Positions 35,164-44,288 of a stretch of 64,000 bases of DNA are shown here, one piece after another (position 1 is the stretch's first letter; each line of letters begins with the position of its first letter). The notes beneath the pieces were generated by a model. The model saw only the letters and a list, made by a program, of their open reading frames with translations. It was not told the DNA's origin and ran no database searches. The DNA lies in contig CAZVVN010000008.1 in the NCBI GenBank assembly GCA_964630665.1, positions 10,486 through 74,485 on the forward strand. Direction: 5' to 3'. The position numbers and the translations under genes are program-made. This stretch comes from UBA9619 sp964630665 (lineage in GTDB: Bacteria > Pseudomonadota > Gammaproteobacteria > Arenicellales > UBA868).

Positions 35164-36750
35164 ATGCGCCAGGAGCAGCCCAACTACATCTTTTTCATCA
35201 GCGATCAGCACCGTGCGGATCACCTGGGCTGTTACGGTAATTCTCAGGTCAAAACGCCGAACATCGACCGTCTGGCACAGTCGGGTACCCGGTTCGAGAA
35301 CTTCTACGTCGCCAACCCGTTCTGTATGCCTAACCGGGCCTCTTTGATGACCGGCCGCATGCCCTCGCTGCACCGCGCGCGCACCAACGGTAACCCGCTG
35401 CCGCTGGAATCTCGAACCTTCGTCAAATCGCTGCGCGAGGCTGGTTACCATACAGCGCTGATTGGAAAATCGCACCTGCAGAACATGACCGGTCAGCCTC
35501 GGGCGCACACCCCCCGGGAGGCGCTGGGTAAAGACGGCCAGGTCTTTGAGGCTTTCGAGCACGATCTTTATTCAGCAGATTACGACAACGAGAATTCCCG
35601 CCTGTGGCGCGAGGATGCATTGCACACAGTTCGCACGCCATTCTATGGGTTTGACCATGTCGATCTTTGTACAGAACACGGCGACCAAGTGGGCGGCAGT
35701 TACGCACGCTGGCTGGCGGGCAAACACCCCGACCCTGAAACGCTGCGCGGGCCGGCCAACGCCCTACCTGACGAGACTATTGTCACACCGCAGGCCTGGC
35801 GAACCCGTGTGCCAGAAGCGCTCTATCCCAGCCGCTATATCGCCGACCAGACCTGTGAGCACCTCGAACACCTTGCATCTGAGCCGGATGGGAGACCGTT
35901 TTTCATCCAGTGCTCGTTCCCGGACCCCCACCATCCATTCACGCCGCCTGGCCGTTACTGGAGCATGTACGATCCGGCTTCGATCCCGCTGCCGGAGAGT
36001 TTCGGTCAGGGTGACTCGCCGATGTTGTGCCACATGCGCGAGAGTCTCGCCCGCGGTGAGGCGGACCGCACTGGGACGCTGCCCTATGCGGTCAGTGAAC
36101 GCGAGGCCCGTGAAGCGATTGCACTCACTTACGGTATGATCACCCTGGTTGACGATGCGATCGGGCAGGTGTGTTCGGCACTCCATGCCACAGGATTGGC
36201 GGACAACACAGTGCTGGTCTTCACCACCGACCACGGCGACTTCATGGGCGACCACGGCATCATGCTCAAGGGGCCGTTGCACTACCGTGGCCTGATCCGG
36301 GTGCCGTTGATCTGGTCTGATCCGGGCGTCGACAGCGAATCCGTGGTGCAATCACTGGCCCAAAGCATTGATATTCCCGCGACCTTTCTCGAACGCAGTG
36401 GTATTCAGCCCTACTACGGAATGCAGGGCACTGGTCTTGTGCGAACGATCTACGACGGCCAGCCGGATGCGCGGGATGCGCTGCTGATTGAGGACGACCG
36501 GGAGCTGATTTACCTCGGCTTTGGCTGTCCGCAGCGGGTGCGCACTGTGGTGACTCCAAAGGCACGCCTGACGGTGTATCAGCCAGCCGAGTGGGGCGAG
36601 TTGTATGACTTCGCAACCGACCCGCTGGAGGTCACCAACCTGTGGAACGACCCGGCATACCAGGCACTGCAGGCCGCGATGACTGCGCGTCTGTTGGAAC
36701 TGGTCATCGGTTCTCAAGACTGGGCGCCACTGCCGACGGGGCGGGCATGA
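35164..36750 (+). CDS. Sulfatase (formylglycine-dependent, Cys type)
   Basis: A 528-residue type-I sulfatase or phosphonate monoester hydrolase. The N-terminus has the metal Asp pair region (FFISDQHRADHLGCYG) and the formylglycine site C54-M-P-N-R. TTDHGDFMGDHG supplies the C-terminal metal ligands. No signal peptide, so it appears cytoplasmic. An ATG 8 codons upstream is also possible; neither has a clear ribosome-binding site. The next gene overlaps its stop (ATGA), so sulfatase, alpha/beta hydrolase and phosphatase form an operon. An arylsulfatase or choline-sulfatase-like role cannot be separated. Confidence 0.88.
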   Translation: MRQEQPNYIFFISDQHRADHLGCYGNSQVKTPNIDRLAQSGTRFENFYVANPFCMPNRASLMTGRMPSLHRARTNGNPLPLESRTFVKSLREAGYHTALIGKSHLQNMTGQPRAHTPREALGKDGQVFEAFEHDLYSADYDNENSRLWREDALHTVRTPFYGFDHVDLCTEHGDQVGGSYARWLAGKHPDPETLRGPANALPDETIVTPQAWRTRVPEALYPSRYIADQTCEHLEHLASEPDGRPFFIQCSFPDPHHPFTPPGRYWSMYDPASIPLPESFGQGDSPMLCHMRESLARGEADRTGTLPYAVSEREAREAIALTYGMITLVDDAIGQVCSALHATGLADNTVLVFTTDHGDFMGDHGIMLKGPLHYRGLIRVPLIWSDPGVDSESVVQSLAQSIDIPATFLERSGIQPYYGMQGTGLVRTIYDGQPDARDALLIEDDRELIYLGFGCPQRVRTVVTPKARLTVYQPAEWGELYDFATDPLEVTNLWNDPAYQALQAAMTARLLELVIGSQDWAPLPTGRA

Positions 36751-37517
36751 CGACAGCCGTTTACCAGGGGCGCGCAGCGCTTAACGTTCGTCGCGGCGGG
36801 ATGGGCGATGTGACCTATCTGTTGCTGCATGGATTAGGTGCTACCGGTGAGGTCTGGCAGGGCCTGACCGGTCTCATTGAGCAGTACAATGCCGGGCAGT
36901 GGCTGGTGCCGGATCTGCGCGGTCACGGCGGTTCTCCCTGGGGTGCGCCATACACCTACGAGTCGCTCGCGGATGACCTGCTGCCACTGATCAAAGACAG
37001 CGGCCGCGTTGTGGTCGTCGGACACTCGATGGGAGGTGTGATCGGGCTGGTGCTGGGCGGATCACAGGACAATATTGAACAGATCATCGGACTGGGAATC
37101 AAGACCCGCTGGCGGGATGAGGAACTCGCCCGCATGCAGGATCTTGCCGAGCGGCCGGTCCGCTGGTTGGCGACCCGCGAGGAGGCTGTTGAACGCTATC
37201 TGAAGGTGTCCGGCCTGATTGGTCTGGTCGAGATGGAGTCGCTCTGTGCGCAAAGCGGTGTGGCCAACGGTGATGATAGCCGCTACCGGCTGTCGGCAGA
37301 CCCTGGAATTTATGCGGTCGGTGAACCGCCGGTGGCCGCACTGGTCAGCACCGCGCGCTGCCGGGTGTTACTCGCCGCTGGCGAACACGACGCGATGGCT
37401 GGTCTGGAAGATCTCAAGATTATCGACCCAGCTGCCACGGCACTGGCAGGTTTGGGACACAATGCCCAGGTAGAAGACCCGGCCGCCCTGTGGTCACTAC
37501 TCAGTAAAAACAAATGA
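36747..37517 (+). CDS. Alpha/beta-hydrolase fold esterase/lipase-like protein
   Basis: A 256-residue alpha/beta hydrolase. The oxyanion region is LLHGLGATGEVW, the nucleophile elbow GHSMGG (Ser near residue 93), the acid in AGEHDAM and the catalytic His in GLGHNAQVEDP. Its ATG overlaps the sulfatase stop, indicating coupled translation. It probably hydrolyses an ester released or used together with the sulfatase product. Confidence 0.87.
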   Translation: MTTAVYQGRAALNVRRGGMGDVTYLLLHGLGATGEVWQGLTGLIEQYNAGQWLVPDLRGHGGSPWGAPYTYESLADDLLPLIKDSGRVVVVGHSMGGVIGLVLGGSQDNIEQIIGLGIKTRWRDEELARMQDLAERPVRWLATREEAVERYLKVSGLIGLVEMESLCAQSGVANGDDSRYRLSADPGIYAVGEPPVAALVSTARCRVLLAAGEHDAMAGLEDLKIIDPAATALAGLGHNAQVEDPAALWSLLSKNK

Positions 37518-37532
37518 TGAAGAACAACCCGT

Positions 37533-38159
37533 ATGAGCCTACTGCTGATCCGCCACGGTGAGACCGCGTTCAACCGCGACCGGGTGATGCAGCCGGCCGA
37601 TACACCGCTGTCCGAGCAGGGCATGGCACAGGCCCGGCACCTGGCCGGGCGTCTCCGAGGTGCGGGCATCAGGCGGATTCTCGCCAGTGATATGGCGAGG
37701 GCCAGGATGACCGCCGAGCCGATTGCCGAAGCTGTCGGAGTCGAGATCGAGTTCGACCCGCTGCTCTATGAACGAAATTTCGGGGTGCTGCGGGGCCAGC
37801 GTTTTGTCGATCTAGAAGTGCAGGGCATCGAACCTTTTGTCGAAGATTATGTTCCGCCGGAGGGTGAAAGCTGGGAGGTCTTCGACACCCGCGTCAGTCG
37901 CGCCTGGGCGGTGATACGGGCTGCGGTTCCGGATGCCGGTGATCTAGCAGTAGTGACCCATGGCCTGGTCTGTGCAACGCTGCTGCGCAATCACTTGGAT
38001 GCGTCGGACCACGAGACGCAGATCGGCAGGTTGTATCCGTTCCGCAACGCGAGCTTGACTTGTATTGAACCTTTTCCGCCCTGGCGAGTCGAGTTGCTCA
38101 ACTCAACGGTACACCTCGATGGTTCGGGTGCCAAGACTCCGGTCTACGGTCAGGCCTAG
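37533..38159 (+). CDS. Histidine phosphatase (phosphoglycerate-mutase-like) family protein
   Basis: A 208-residue member with the phospho-acceptor RHGET at residues 7-11, DRVMQPADTPLSEQG, SDMARARMTAEPIA, the Glu of ERNFGVLRG, and the second His in THGLVC. It starts 15 bases after the alpha/beta hydrolase. It may be a small-molecule phosphatase; the substrate is not known. Confidence 0.88.
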   Translation: MSLLLIRHGETAFNRDRVMQPADTPLSEQGMAQARHLAGRLRGAGIRRILASDMARARMTAEPIAEAVGVEIEFDPLLYERNFGVLRGQRFVDLEVQGIEPFVEDYVPPEGESWEVFDTRVSRAWAVIRAAVPDAGDLAVVTHGLVCATLLRNHLDASDHETQIGRLYPFRNASLTCIEPFPPWRVELLNSTVHLDGSGAKTPVYGQA

Positions 38160-38267
38160 GCGCTCTGGGCAACCGGCAGGCTTCGACGTCGAAGGTGTGG
38201 GGGTGTCGTTCATGGGCCGTTCTCGGCGTGGTTTTGCCTAGATTGACAGTTGCTCGAGTGGTCTTGC

Positions 38268-39113
38268 TCACCACGGCCAGGTGATGCCTGCCATTTTGCT
38301 CTCGAACGCGGTGTCAAAGGTCCGGGCGAGTTCTGGTGTGAAGTGGTTCTGCCAGTCGCCGGTCTTGCCCTTTCGCATGAACGGCATACCGGGCTTGCGC
38401 TGCTCTTCATCCCACATCTGCATACTGGTGCGGGGGTCTTTCTTCATGCTGCCGAACGTGGATGCTTGAGCGACGCGCTCGATTTCGTCGTCGCTCAGGT
38501 CCTGGTCCAGGAAACCGGCCACCGATCGGACTGCGCTCTTCAGGTCGTCCTGCATGGCCTCGTAATGCAGTACCAGCAGGTTCGGTCTGTCCCGCTGTTC
38601 ATACCAGCTTCGAAGGTGAGTCCAGTACGGTCCATACTCGACTCTGCCAGCGATGAATTCACCTATGAAATGCTCGATCGGTTCATCGTATTCATACATC
38701 CAGAATCCGAAGGTGTGAAAGTACATCGACACGGCAGTGTCTTTGGCGTTTCGGGTCACGTAGATCAGTCGATTGGCATCCGCCAGTCGGCTCGGCAGGA
38801 GGTGGTATGGATTGTGGGACTTGAAGACCCGAGGCGAGGGCATGGCGTCGACCACCGAAAGGTCGGGCAGGTCCTCGGAGTCATCGAGCCACGGGATGAT
38901 CGCGTGTAGCGAAGGATCGTCATCACGGATCAGCCCGCGGCTGTAGACCAGGCGTACGATCTGCTGGGTCCAGGTGGTGCCGCTTTTGGGAAAACTGGCG
39001 ATGAATACATCGTCAGACCGTGGTACCCAGTTCTGGTAAACGAACTCGAATCGATTCGGGTCCACCGGGGTCACCAGCATCCCCCGCCAGGTGTTGTAGT
39101 TGATCGTGCCCAT
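38268..39113 (-). CDS. Sulfotransferase (PAPS-dependent)
   Basis: A 281-residue cytosolic-type sulfotransferase. The 5'-PSB loop FPKSGTTWTQQ is near residue 40 and the 3'-phosphate loop TRNAKDTAVS near residue 118, with a His in between as catalytic candidate (KSHNPYHLL). It is closer to the eukaryotic SULT1-like domain than to polysaccharide sulfotransferases. It is convergent with the sulfatase-hydrolase-phosphatase operon. Its minus-strand neighbours upstream are the ThDP enzyme and the ABC ATPase. Confidence 0.88.
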   Translation of the reverse strand: MGTINYNTWRGMLVTPVDPNRFEFVYQNWVPRSDDVFIASFPKSGTTWTQQIVRLVYSRGLIRDDDPSLHAIIPWLDDSEDLPDLSVVDAMPSPRVFKSHNPYHLLPSRLADANRLIYVTRNAKDTAVSMYFHTFGFWMYEYDEPIEHFIGEFIAGRVEYGPYWTHLRSWYEQRDRPNLLVLHYEAMQDDLKSAVRSVAGFLDQDLSDDEIERVAQASTFGSMKKDPRTSMQMWDEEQRKPGMPFMRKGKTGDWQNHFTPELARTFDTAFESKMAGITWPW

Positions 39114-39129
39114 GATTCTCTAGTCTTCT

Positions 39130-40794
39130 TCAGTTTGCCGGTTTCTTTCGAATGTCGTCAATTGAGCCTGCCGGGGTAATTTCTCCGGGGTCTGTCCGGA
39201 TCTCAATCAGGCGCGGTCCAGTCGTGCTGGTAATCATCAGCCCAAGGGCGGCGGTTAACTCTGCCGTTGTCGTAACCGAAGCCGACGGCAGACCGTACGA
39301 TGTTGCCAGTGCGGCAAAATCGGGGTTCGTTAGATTCGTTGCATAGGGTCGTCCGGGATAGCGCAGTTCCTGGTGCATGCGCACTGAACCGTACAGTCCA
39401 TTATTGATTACCAGGAACAGAATGTTGGCGCTGTACTGAGCGGCGGTCGCGAGCTCCTGGCCGTTCATCAGAAAGCAGCCGTCCCCTGAACAGGACACCA
39501 CGAGCCGGTCCGGAAACCGGCGGCTTGCAGCCACGGCCGCCGGTACGGCGTAGCCCATCGGCGCACAGATGGGTGCCAGAAGGGTGCCGAAACGGCGGAA
39601 GTGAAAGTGGCGCAAGATCCAGTGGGTGTAATTTCCGGCACCCATCGTGAGCAGCGTATCCGGGGGCAGCTGGTCGGCCAGGCCTGACCAGAAGGCGCTC
39701 ATGTTGATTTTCGTGTCGACCTTACGGGGCGCGCGGAATGCCAGGTAGCGTTCCCGCTGGCTGGCAGTCTCAGCCGCCCAGGGTGTTTCCGCGAGTGCAG
39801 GTCGGGTATTGACTGCATGAAAAAAAGAAGCGATGTCCGAAACAATGGCGAGCACAGCCCGATAGGCCTGTTGCAGGGCTGAAGGTTCCGGGCCGACCTG
39901 AACAATCTGTTGTGCCGGATCCGGTACCGTCAGCCGGGTGAATCCAGCAGTCTCCACCTCGCCCAGGGTGGCCCCGGCGAGCAGCAGCAGATCCGCTCTC
40001 TGAAGGGCCGAGACCAGTTCAGGATCGGCACCTGGACCCAGGCTACCGATGTACTGTGGGTTGTCGCTGTCGATAAGGTCCTGTTTGCGGAAGCTGGTGG
40101 TGACCGGCATCCGGAGCGTTTCGGCGAAAGCGGTGGCGGCCGACGCAGCCTCTGACGACCAGCCGCTGCCGCCCAGTACCAACATCGGCCGGGCGGCATT
40201 CTGGATCAGCTGCCCCAATTGTTCCATGTCTGAGGCTCTGGGTGCTGAAAACGCGGATTGGATCGGGAGGGGCGCAGAAGTAGTGATCGCCTGGTGTTGC
40301 AGGTCTTCCGGAAAAGACACGACCACCGGACCGGGTCTGCCGGATATGGCGATGTCGATGGCGCGACCGATCAACTCGGGTACCCGTGCCGAGTGATTGA
40401 TCTCGATGACCCGCTTGGCGACGCCACCGAAAAATGTCGCCACGTCGAGTTCCTGGAAGGCACCCCGGCCGATGTTCTGCTGAGCGACCTGACCGACAAT
40501 CAGGACCATCGGGATGCCTTCCTGGGCTGCACTGAACACTCCGATGGCGGCGTTTGTGGCGCCGGGACCGCGGGTCACCAGGCACACTCCGGGGCGACCA
40601 GTCATGCGGCCATGGGCCTCGGCCATGAAAGCGGCCCCGCCTTCATGCCGGCAGACCACGAGTTCGATCGTGTCGCGGGCAGCGCGCAGTTCATCGAGGA
40701 CCGCGATATAGCTTTCGCCCGGTACACAGAAGGCTCGCTCGATGCTGTTCAGAACCAGCGTCTGAACCAGTGCATGGGCTGCGGTTATGCTCAA
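39130..40794 (-). CDS. Thiamine-diphosphate-dependent enzyme, acetolactate-synthase-like (TTG start)
   Basis: A 554-residue ThDP enzyme with activating Glu E51 in CRHEGGAAF, RGPGATN, and the cofactor motif SGDGCFLMNGQELATA followed by VINNGLYG. The family N-terminus (ITAAHALVQTL) begins right after a TTG at 40794, and no other start codon lies between it and the upstream stop, so the start is TTG. It is clearly different from the ThDP enzyme at 5.1-6.8 kb. It ends 16 bases before the sulfotransferase start, probably one operon. Reaction unknown; benzoylformate decarboxylase-, sulfoacetaldehyde acetyltransferase- and acetolactate synthase-type chemistry are all possible. Confidence 0.87.
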   Translation of the reverse strand: MSITAAHALVQTLVLNSIERAFCVPGESYIAVLDELRAARDTIELVVCRHEGGAAFMAEAHGRMTGRPGVCLVTRGPGATNAAIGVFSAAQEGIPMVLIVGQVAQQNIGRGAFQELDVATFFGGVAKRVIEINHSARVPELIGRAIDIAISGRPGPVVVSFPEDLQHQAITTSAPLPIQSAFSAPRASDMEQLGQLIQNAARPMLVLGGSGWSSEAASAATAFAETLRMPVTTSFRKQDLIDSDNPQYIGSLGPGADPELVSALQRADLLLLAGATLGEVETAGFTRLTVPDPAQQIVQVGPEPSALQQAYRAVLAIVSDIASFFHAVNTRPALAETPWAAETASQRERYLAFRAPRKVDTKINMSAFWSGLADQLPPDTLLTMGAGNYTHWILRHFHFRRFGTLLAPICAPMGYAVPAAVAASRRFPDRLVVSCSGDGCFLMNGQELATAAQYSANILFLVINNGLYGSVRMHQELRYPGRPYATNLTNPDFAALATSYGLPSASVTTTAELTAALGLMITSTTGPRLIEIRTDPGEITPAGSIDDIRKKPAN

Positions 40795-40888
40795 GCGATT
40801 AACGTTCCAGGCTGCGAGGTCAAGAGGTTTAAGGTCGAGCGCATGATTCGATTATATAGAGGGCACAAGGGAACTCCGGACCAACCAG

Positions 40889-41602
40889 TCAGCCGTAATG
40901 CAGGACCTGGCTGAGAAAGAACCGCCCGCCCTCTGATGCCGGTCTGCTGAAGAACGCAGCCGGCTTGTTCTCCTCGACGATGCAGCCTTCCTCCATGAAG
41001 ACAATACGGTCGGCCACCTCGCGGGCAAAGCCCATCTCATGGGTTACCACAATCATGGTCATGCCCTCGTCAGCAAGGTCGACGATCACGTCGAGGACTT
41101 CCTTGACCATTTCCGGATCCAGCGACGAGGTGACCTCATCGAACAGCATGATCTTCGGCTTCATGCACAACGCCCGGGCAATCGCCACACGCTGCTGCTG
41201 GCCGCCGGAGAGTTGTCCTGGATACTTGCCGGCCTGATCGGCGATCCGAACTCGCTCAAGGTGTTGCCTGGCAATCGACTCGGCCTCACTTCTGGGGAGC
41301 TGGCGCACCCGGTGCTGGCCGACAGCCAGGTTATCCAGCACGGTCATGTTCGGGAACAGGTTGTACGACTGGAAGACCATACCGATTTCCGAACGCAGGG
41401 TGTGGATATCGGCCAGCCGGTCGGTCAGTTCGGTACCGTCGACCACGATTCGTCCCCGCTGATGGGTCTCCAGCTGGTTAATGCAGCGCACCAGGGTGGA
41501 TTTTCCTGAGCCCGACGGACCGCAGATCACGATCTTCTCGCCTCTGACAACATCGAGGTCGATGTGGCGCAACACGTGGAAATTGCCGAACCACTTGTGC
41601 AC
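40889..41602 (-). CDS. Polar-amino-acid-type ABC transporter ATPase (GlnQ-like), orphan
   Basis: A 237-residue ATPase with Walker A GPSGSGKST, signature LSGGQQQRVAIARAL and Walker B LFDEVTSSLDPE. It is of the GlnQ/HisP type. The usual start (MIRFxxVHKWFG) is not available: the frame reads SIIRFEGVHKWFG with no ATG; the GTG in EGVHKW at 41602 is the only conventional start, so about eight residues that belong to the family seem untranslated or start from an unusual codon. There is no permease or binding-protein gene beside it. The neighbours are the MetE-like gene upstream and the ThDP enzyme downstream. Confidence 0.82.
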   Translation of the reverse strand: MHKWFGNFHVLRHIDLDVVRGEKIVICGPSGSGKSTLVRCINQLETHQRGRIVVDGTELTDRLADIHTLRSEIGMVFQSYNLFPNMTVLDNLAVGQHRVRQLPRSEAESIARQHLERVRIADQAGKYPGQLSGGQQQRVAIARALCMKPKIMLFDEVTSSLDPEMVKEVLDVIVDLADEGMTMIVVTHEMGFAREVADRIVFMEEGCIVEENKPAAFFSRPASEGGRFFLSQVLHYG

Positions 41603-41735
41603 ACCTTCAAAGCGGATGATCGATGGATCGGCAGGTGTTGCTGATAACTAACCAGGCATGTCATACGCCGATCGATCAGCGGCTGCCACCGGCCGTTGGT
41701 TTCTTGCTCTGAATCGGTACCCCTGCATTGAGGTT

Positions 41736-42785
41736 TTAGGTGTCCGCGGGTAACGATCCTGCAGCCATTCGGTGCGATTTGATCAGCCCGGGTACCCGCT
41801 CGGGATCGGTACGGCCCCAGCCGCATTCACTGGCAATACCGAACGTGCTGACGACTTCGTGAGCGGCTCTGATCCGCGCTACGTCCCCGTCGTGATCATC
41901 GTGGTGCACCAGCCCCAGGTAAAGGTCGGTGTTGTCCGGGAGTGCCAACTGCGCCAGTGGAGCGTAGTAAGCGTTATCGATCCGGTCTTTGGGGACCGGC
42001 AGGTGGATGAAATCGAGCCGTCGGTCAAGACCCGATGCGATGCCGTTGGCGATCTCGACCAGGATCGCAGTATCTGTTGGCATCACCAGGTGTTCGTCTT
42101 TCGGTGTACCGTAGCAAAGGTGATAGCCGAGTTCTACGTCAGCCGGTGCCTGACCGCCAAGACGCGCGAGTTCATCGAAGATCTGCCGCCTGTAGTCGTC
42201 GGGGCGGCTGGGAAAGTAATCCTCGAAGATCAGGACCTCCTGGCAAATGTCCCACTGCAGCGACAGCTCATCATGCGGCACGGTTGCCAGGATCGTTTCC
42301 AGAGCCCCGATCAGCGCTCTTTCATACACCGGCAGATAGTCCTCGAGGGCATTCGGGCTGACGTACATGAAGCCCGACGCCATCGGTGTCGGCAGGCAGA
42401 CCTGGAAGCGCACGCCATCGGGAATGACCCCTTGGTCTCGAAGCCTGCGAAAGATTGTGTAAGAGTCGACAGCTGCCAGGCCGTAACCGGTCTCGAAAAC
42501 GACTGTTGAAGGCTCGATCCCAGGTCTGAAGCGGACCAGTTCGGTTTCGCGAATCAGTTCGCCGTCCCACTGGTAGAGCGCCAGTGGCGCTGCCTCCGGA
42601 TCGAGTTCCATGTCTGGGTGATTCAACAGCATTTCGCGCTGCCAGTAGATCCAGCGGTGGCGCTCACCGGTCTCACCGTCAGGGATGCGCCGTAGCCATG
42701 GTGCCAGTTCTGCAGTCAATGCACGAAAGACCGATTCGGCATCGGCCATGGCCACACTGCCGACAAGATGGATGCCTGGCTGCAT
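41736..42785 (-). CDS. MetE-like (cobalamin-independent methionine synthase C-domain) protein
   Basis: A 349-residue TIM-barrel protein resembling the catalytic half of MetE. Zn-site elements are present: H222-L-C224 in GYHLCYG (HxC in MetE), E244 about 20 residues later and C321 in ECGWGR. GAGGAG precedes the ATG. True MetE is twice as long and carries a methyltetrahydrofolate domain; short homologues act as methyltransferases on other methyl donors. It shares a 182-base divergent region with the TPR gene, which contains three inverted repeats. Confidence 0.78.
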   Translation of the reverse strand: MQPGIHLVGSVAMADAESVFRALTAELAPWLRRIPDGETGERHRWIYWQREMLLNHPDMELDPEAAPLALYQWDGELIRETELVRFRPGIEPSTVVFETGYGLAAVDSYTIFRRLRDQGVIPDGVRFQVCLPTPMASGFMYVSPNALEDYLPVYERALIGALETILATVPHDELSLQWDICQEVLIFEDYFPSRPDDYRRQIFDELARLGGQAPADVELGYHLCYGTPKDEHLVMPTDTAILVEIANGIASGLDRRLDFIHLPVPKDRIDNAYYAPLAQLALPDNTDLYLGLVHHDDHDGDVARIRAAHEVVSTFGIASECGWGRTDPERVPGLIKSHRMAAGSLPADT

Positions 42786-42810
42786 GCTGGGATCTCCTCA
42801 ATAGTCTTGA

Positions 42811-42920
42811 ATTACGGATTGTAATCCGAGCCTGTTAGCGGGTGTTTAGCGTGCGATTCGATTCGCGAATCGGCTGCAGGGTCTTGCGCCCGAACATTGC
42901 CAGTACCTCAAACGTTGAGG
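42811..42920. repeat. Three short inverted repeats in a divergent regulatory region
   Basis: In the 182 bases between the MetE-like gene and the TPR gene lie CGGATT-GT-AATCCG (42815-42828, overlapped by ATTAC-GGATT-GTAAT at 42811-42825), the perfect 14-base palindrome CGATTCGCGAATCG (42859-42872) and CCTCAA-ACG-TTGAGG (42906-42920). They differ in sequence. They are sized like regulator sites rather than terminators. Confidence 0.45.
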
Positions 42921-42967
42921 AAGTGCCATGGTAAGGTGAGCAATCTTCTCAGCACCCTTGTGCGATC

Positions 42968-44281
42968 ATGATCTTCACAGACCAACGAGATCTTGCCCTG
43001 ACTGTCGCCGATTCACGGGCGGTAGAAATATTCGATGAGGCGGTTGAGGCGGTCGTCAGGTTCCGCGGCGACCCGGTGGCGATCCTGGATCGCGCATTGG
43101 AGATTGACGATCGGTTCGTGCTCGCGCACTGCCTGAGTGCGATGATGAACACAATCGGCAACGCCTCTTCCCGGCTCGAGGTTGCCCGCTTGAGCATTGA
43201 CTGGGCCAGGGGTGCGGTCAAAGGCGCCCAGGAGCGCGAGCGGCTACACGTCGCTGCCGTCGAAGCCTGGTTTGATTCGAATCTTGATCGCGCATCCAGG
43301 ATTTATCAACAGATTTTGTTTGATCACCCGCGCGATCTGATGGCCCTGTTTGCTGGCCACTGGCTGGACTTCTACCGGGGCGATGCTCCGGGCCGGTACG
43401 GACGGGTGGCCCGCGTGTTGCCGGATTGGGATGAATCGGTGCCGGGTCACCACTGGCTGCTCGGTATGTACGCTTTCGGACTCGAGGAGATCGGTCAGTT
43501 TCGCCGGGCCGAGTCCTGTGGCCGGCGGGCCGTTGAATGCGATCCAGGTGATGCGTGGGGTGTACATGCCGTGGCCCATGTCATGGAAATGGAGGGACGC
43601 CTGGAGGAGGGTGTTGCTTGGCTGGAGGCGACCCGTGATGGCTGGGCATCAACCAATATGAAGATCCATAACTGGTGGCACGAGTTGCTCTTCCGGATCG
43701 ATCTAAGTGAATTCGAACGAGCGCTCCAGATCTACGATGAGCATGTCGTCGATCCGGAACGGGACGACGTGGAGGCGCTGATCGACCGGGTCTCAGCGAT
43801 GGCGCGTCTTTCGCTGCTCGGTATCGATGTCGGCAACCGCTGGCAGCTACTCGCACCGTTGTGGGTGCCCCTGACCGTGGATGCTCGTAATCCGTTCAAC
43901 GATCTGCACGCTCTGCTTTGTTTCCGTTTTGCCGGGGAGGACGAGTCGGCTGTAAGGCTGATGCGGGCGGTTGAGGAAAATTATGATGTCGCCATTCCGA
44001 TGATGGCGACCGGCCTTTCCGTACTTGCAGGTGTTGATGCGTTCTGCACGGGGCACAATGCCGGCGCTCTCGAACGTTTAATACCGGTTTTTTACGAGGT
44101 CTACAGGATCGGTGGTAGCCACGCGCAGCGCGACCTGGTGCAGCAGATTGTGCTGGAGGCGGCAATACGCGGCCGGCAGTGGACGATCGCCCGGGCGCTG
44201 CTGGCTGAGCGATTAAGGCTGCGCGAGACTGCTCCACATGCGTTTACGACTCAGGTCGATAGACGCCTGAAAAGCGTCTAG
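42968..44281 (+). CDS. Tetratricopeptide-repeat protein
   Basis: A 437-residue, mostly helical protein with TPR-like pairs, e.g. ALEIDDRFVLAHCLSAM near residue 40 and AVECDPGDAWGVHAVAHVMEMEGRLEEGVAWLE near 200. It lacks a signal peptide and enzyme motifs. It resembles a conserved bacterial family of TPR proteins of unknown role (VHAVAHVxExxG is a recurring element). The stop is 7 bases from the convergent HpaB-type gene. Confidence 0.75.
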   Translation: MIFTDQRDLALTVADSRAVEIFDEAVEAVVRFRGDPVAILDRALEIDDRFVLAHCLSAMMNTIGNASSRLEVARLSIDWARGAVKGAQERERLHVAAVEAWFDSNLDRASRIYQQILFDHPRDLMALFAGHWLDFYRGDAPGRYGRVARVLPDWDESVPGHHWLLGMYAFGLEEIGQFRRAESCGRRAVECDPGDAWGVHAVAHVMEMEGRLEEGVAWLEATRDGWASTNMKIHNWWHELLFRIDLSEFERALQIYDEHVVDPERDDVEALIDRVSAMARLSLLGIDVGNRWQLLAPLWVPLTVDARNPFNDLHALLCFRFAGEDESAVRLMRAVEENYDVAIPMMATGLSVLAGVDAFCTGHNAGALERLIPVFYEVYRIGGSHAQRDLVQQIVLEAAIRGRQWTIARALLAERLRLRETAPHAFTTQVDRRLKSV

Positions 44282-44288
44282 TGGATGA

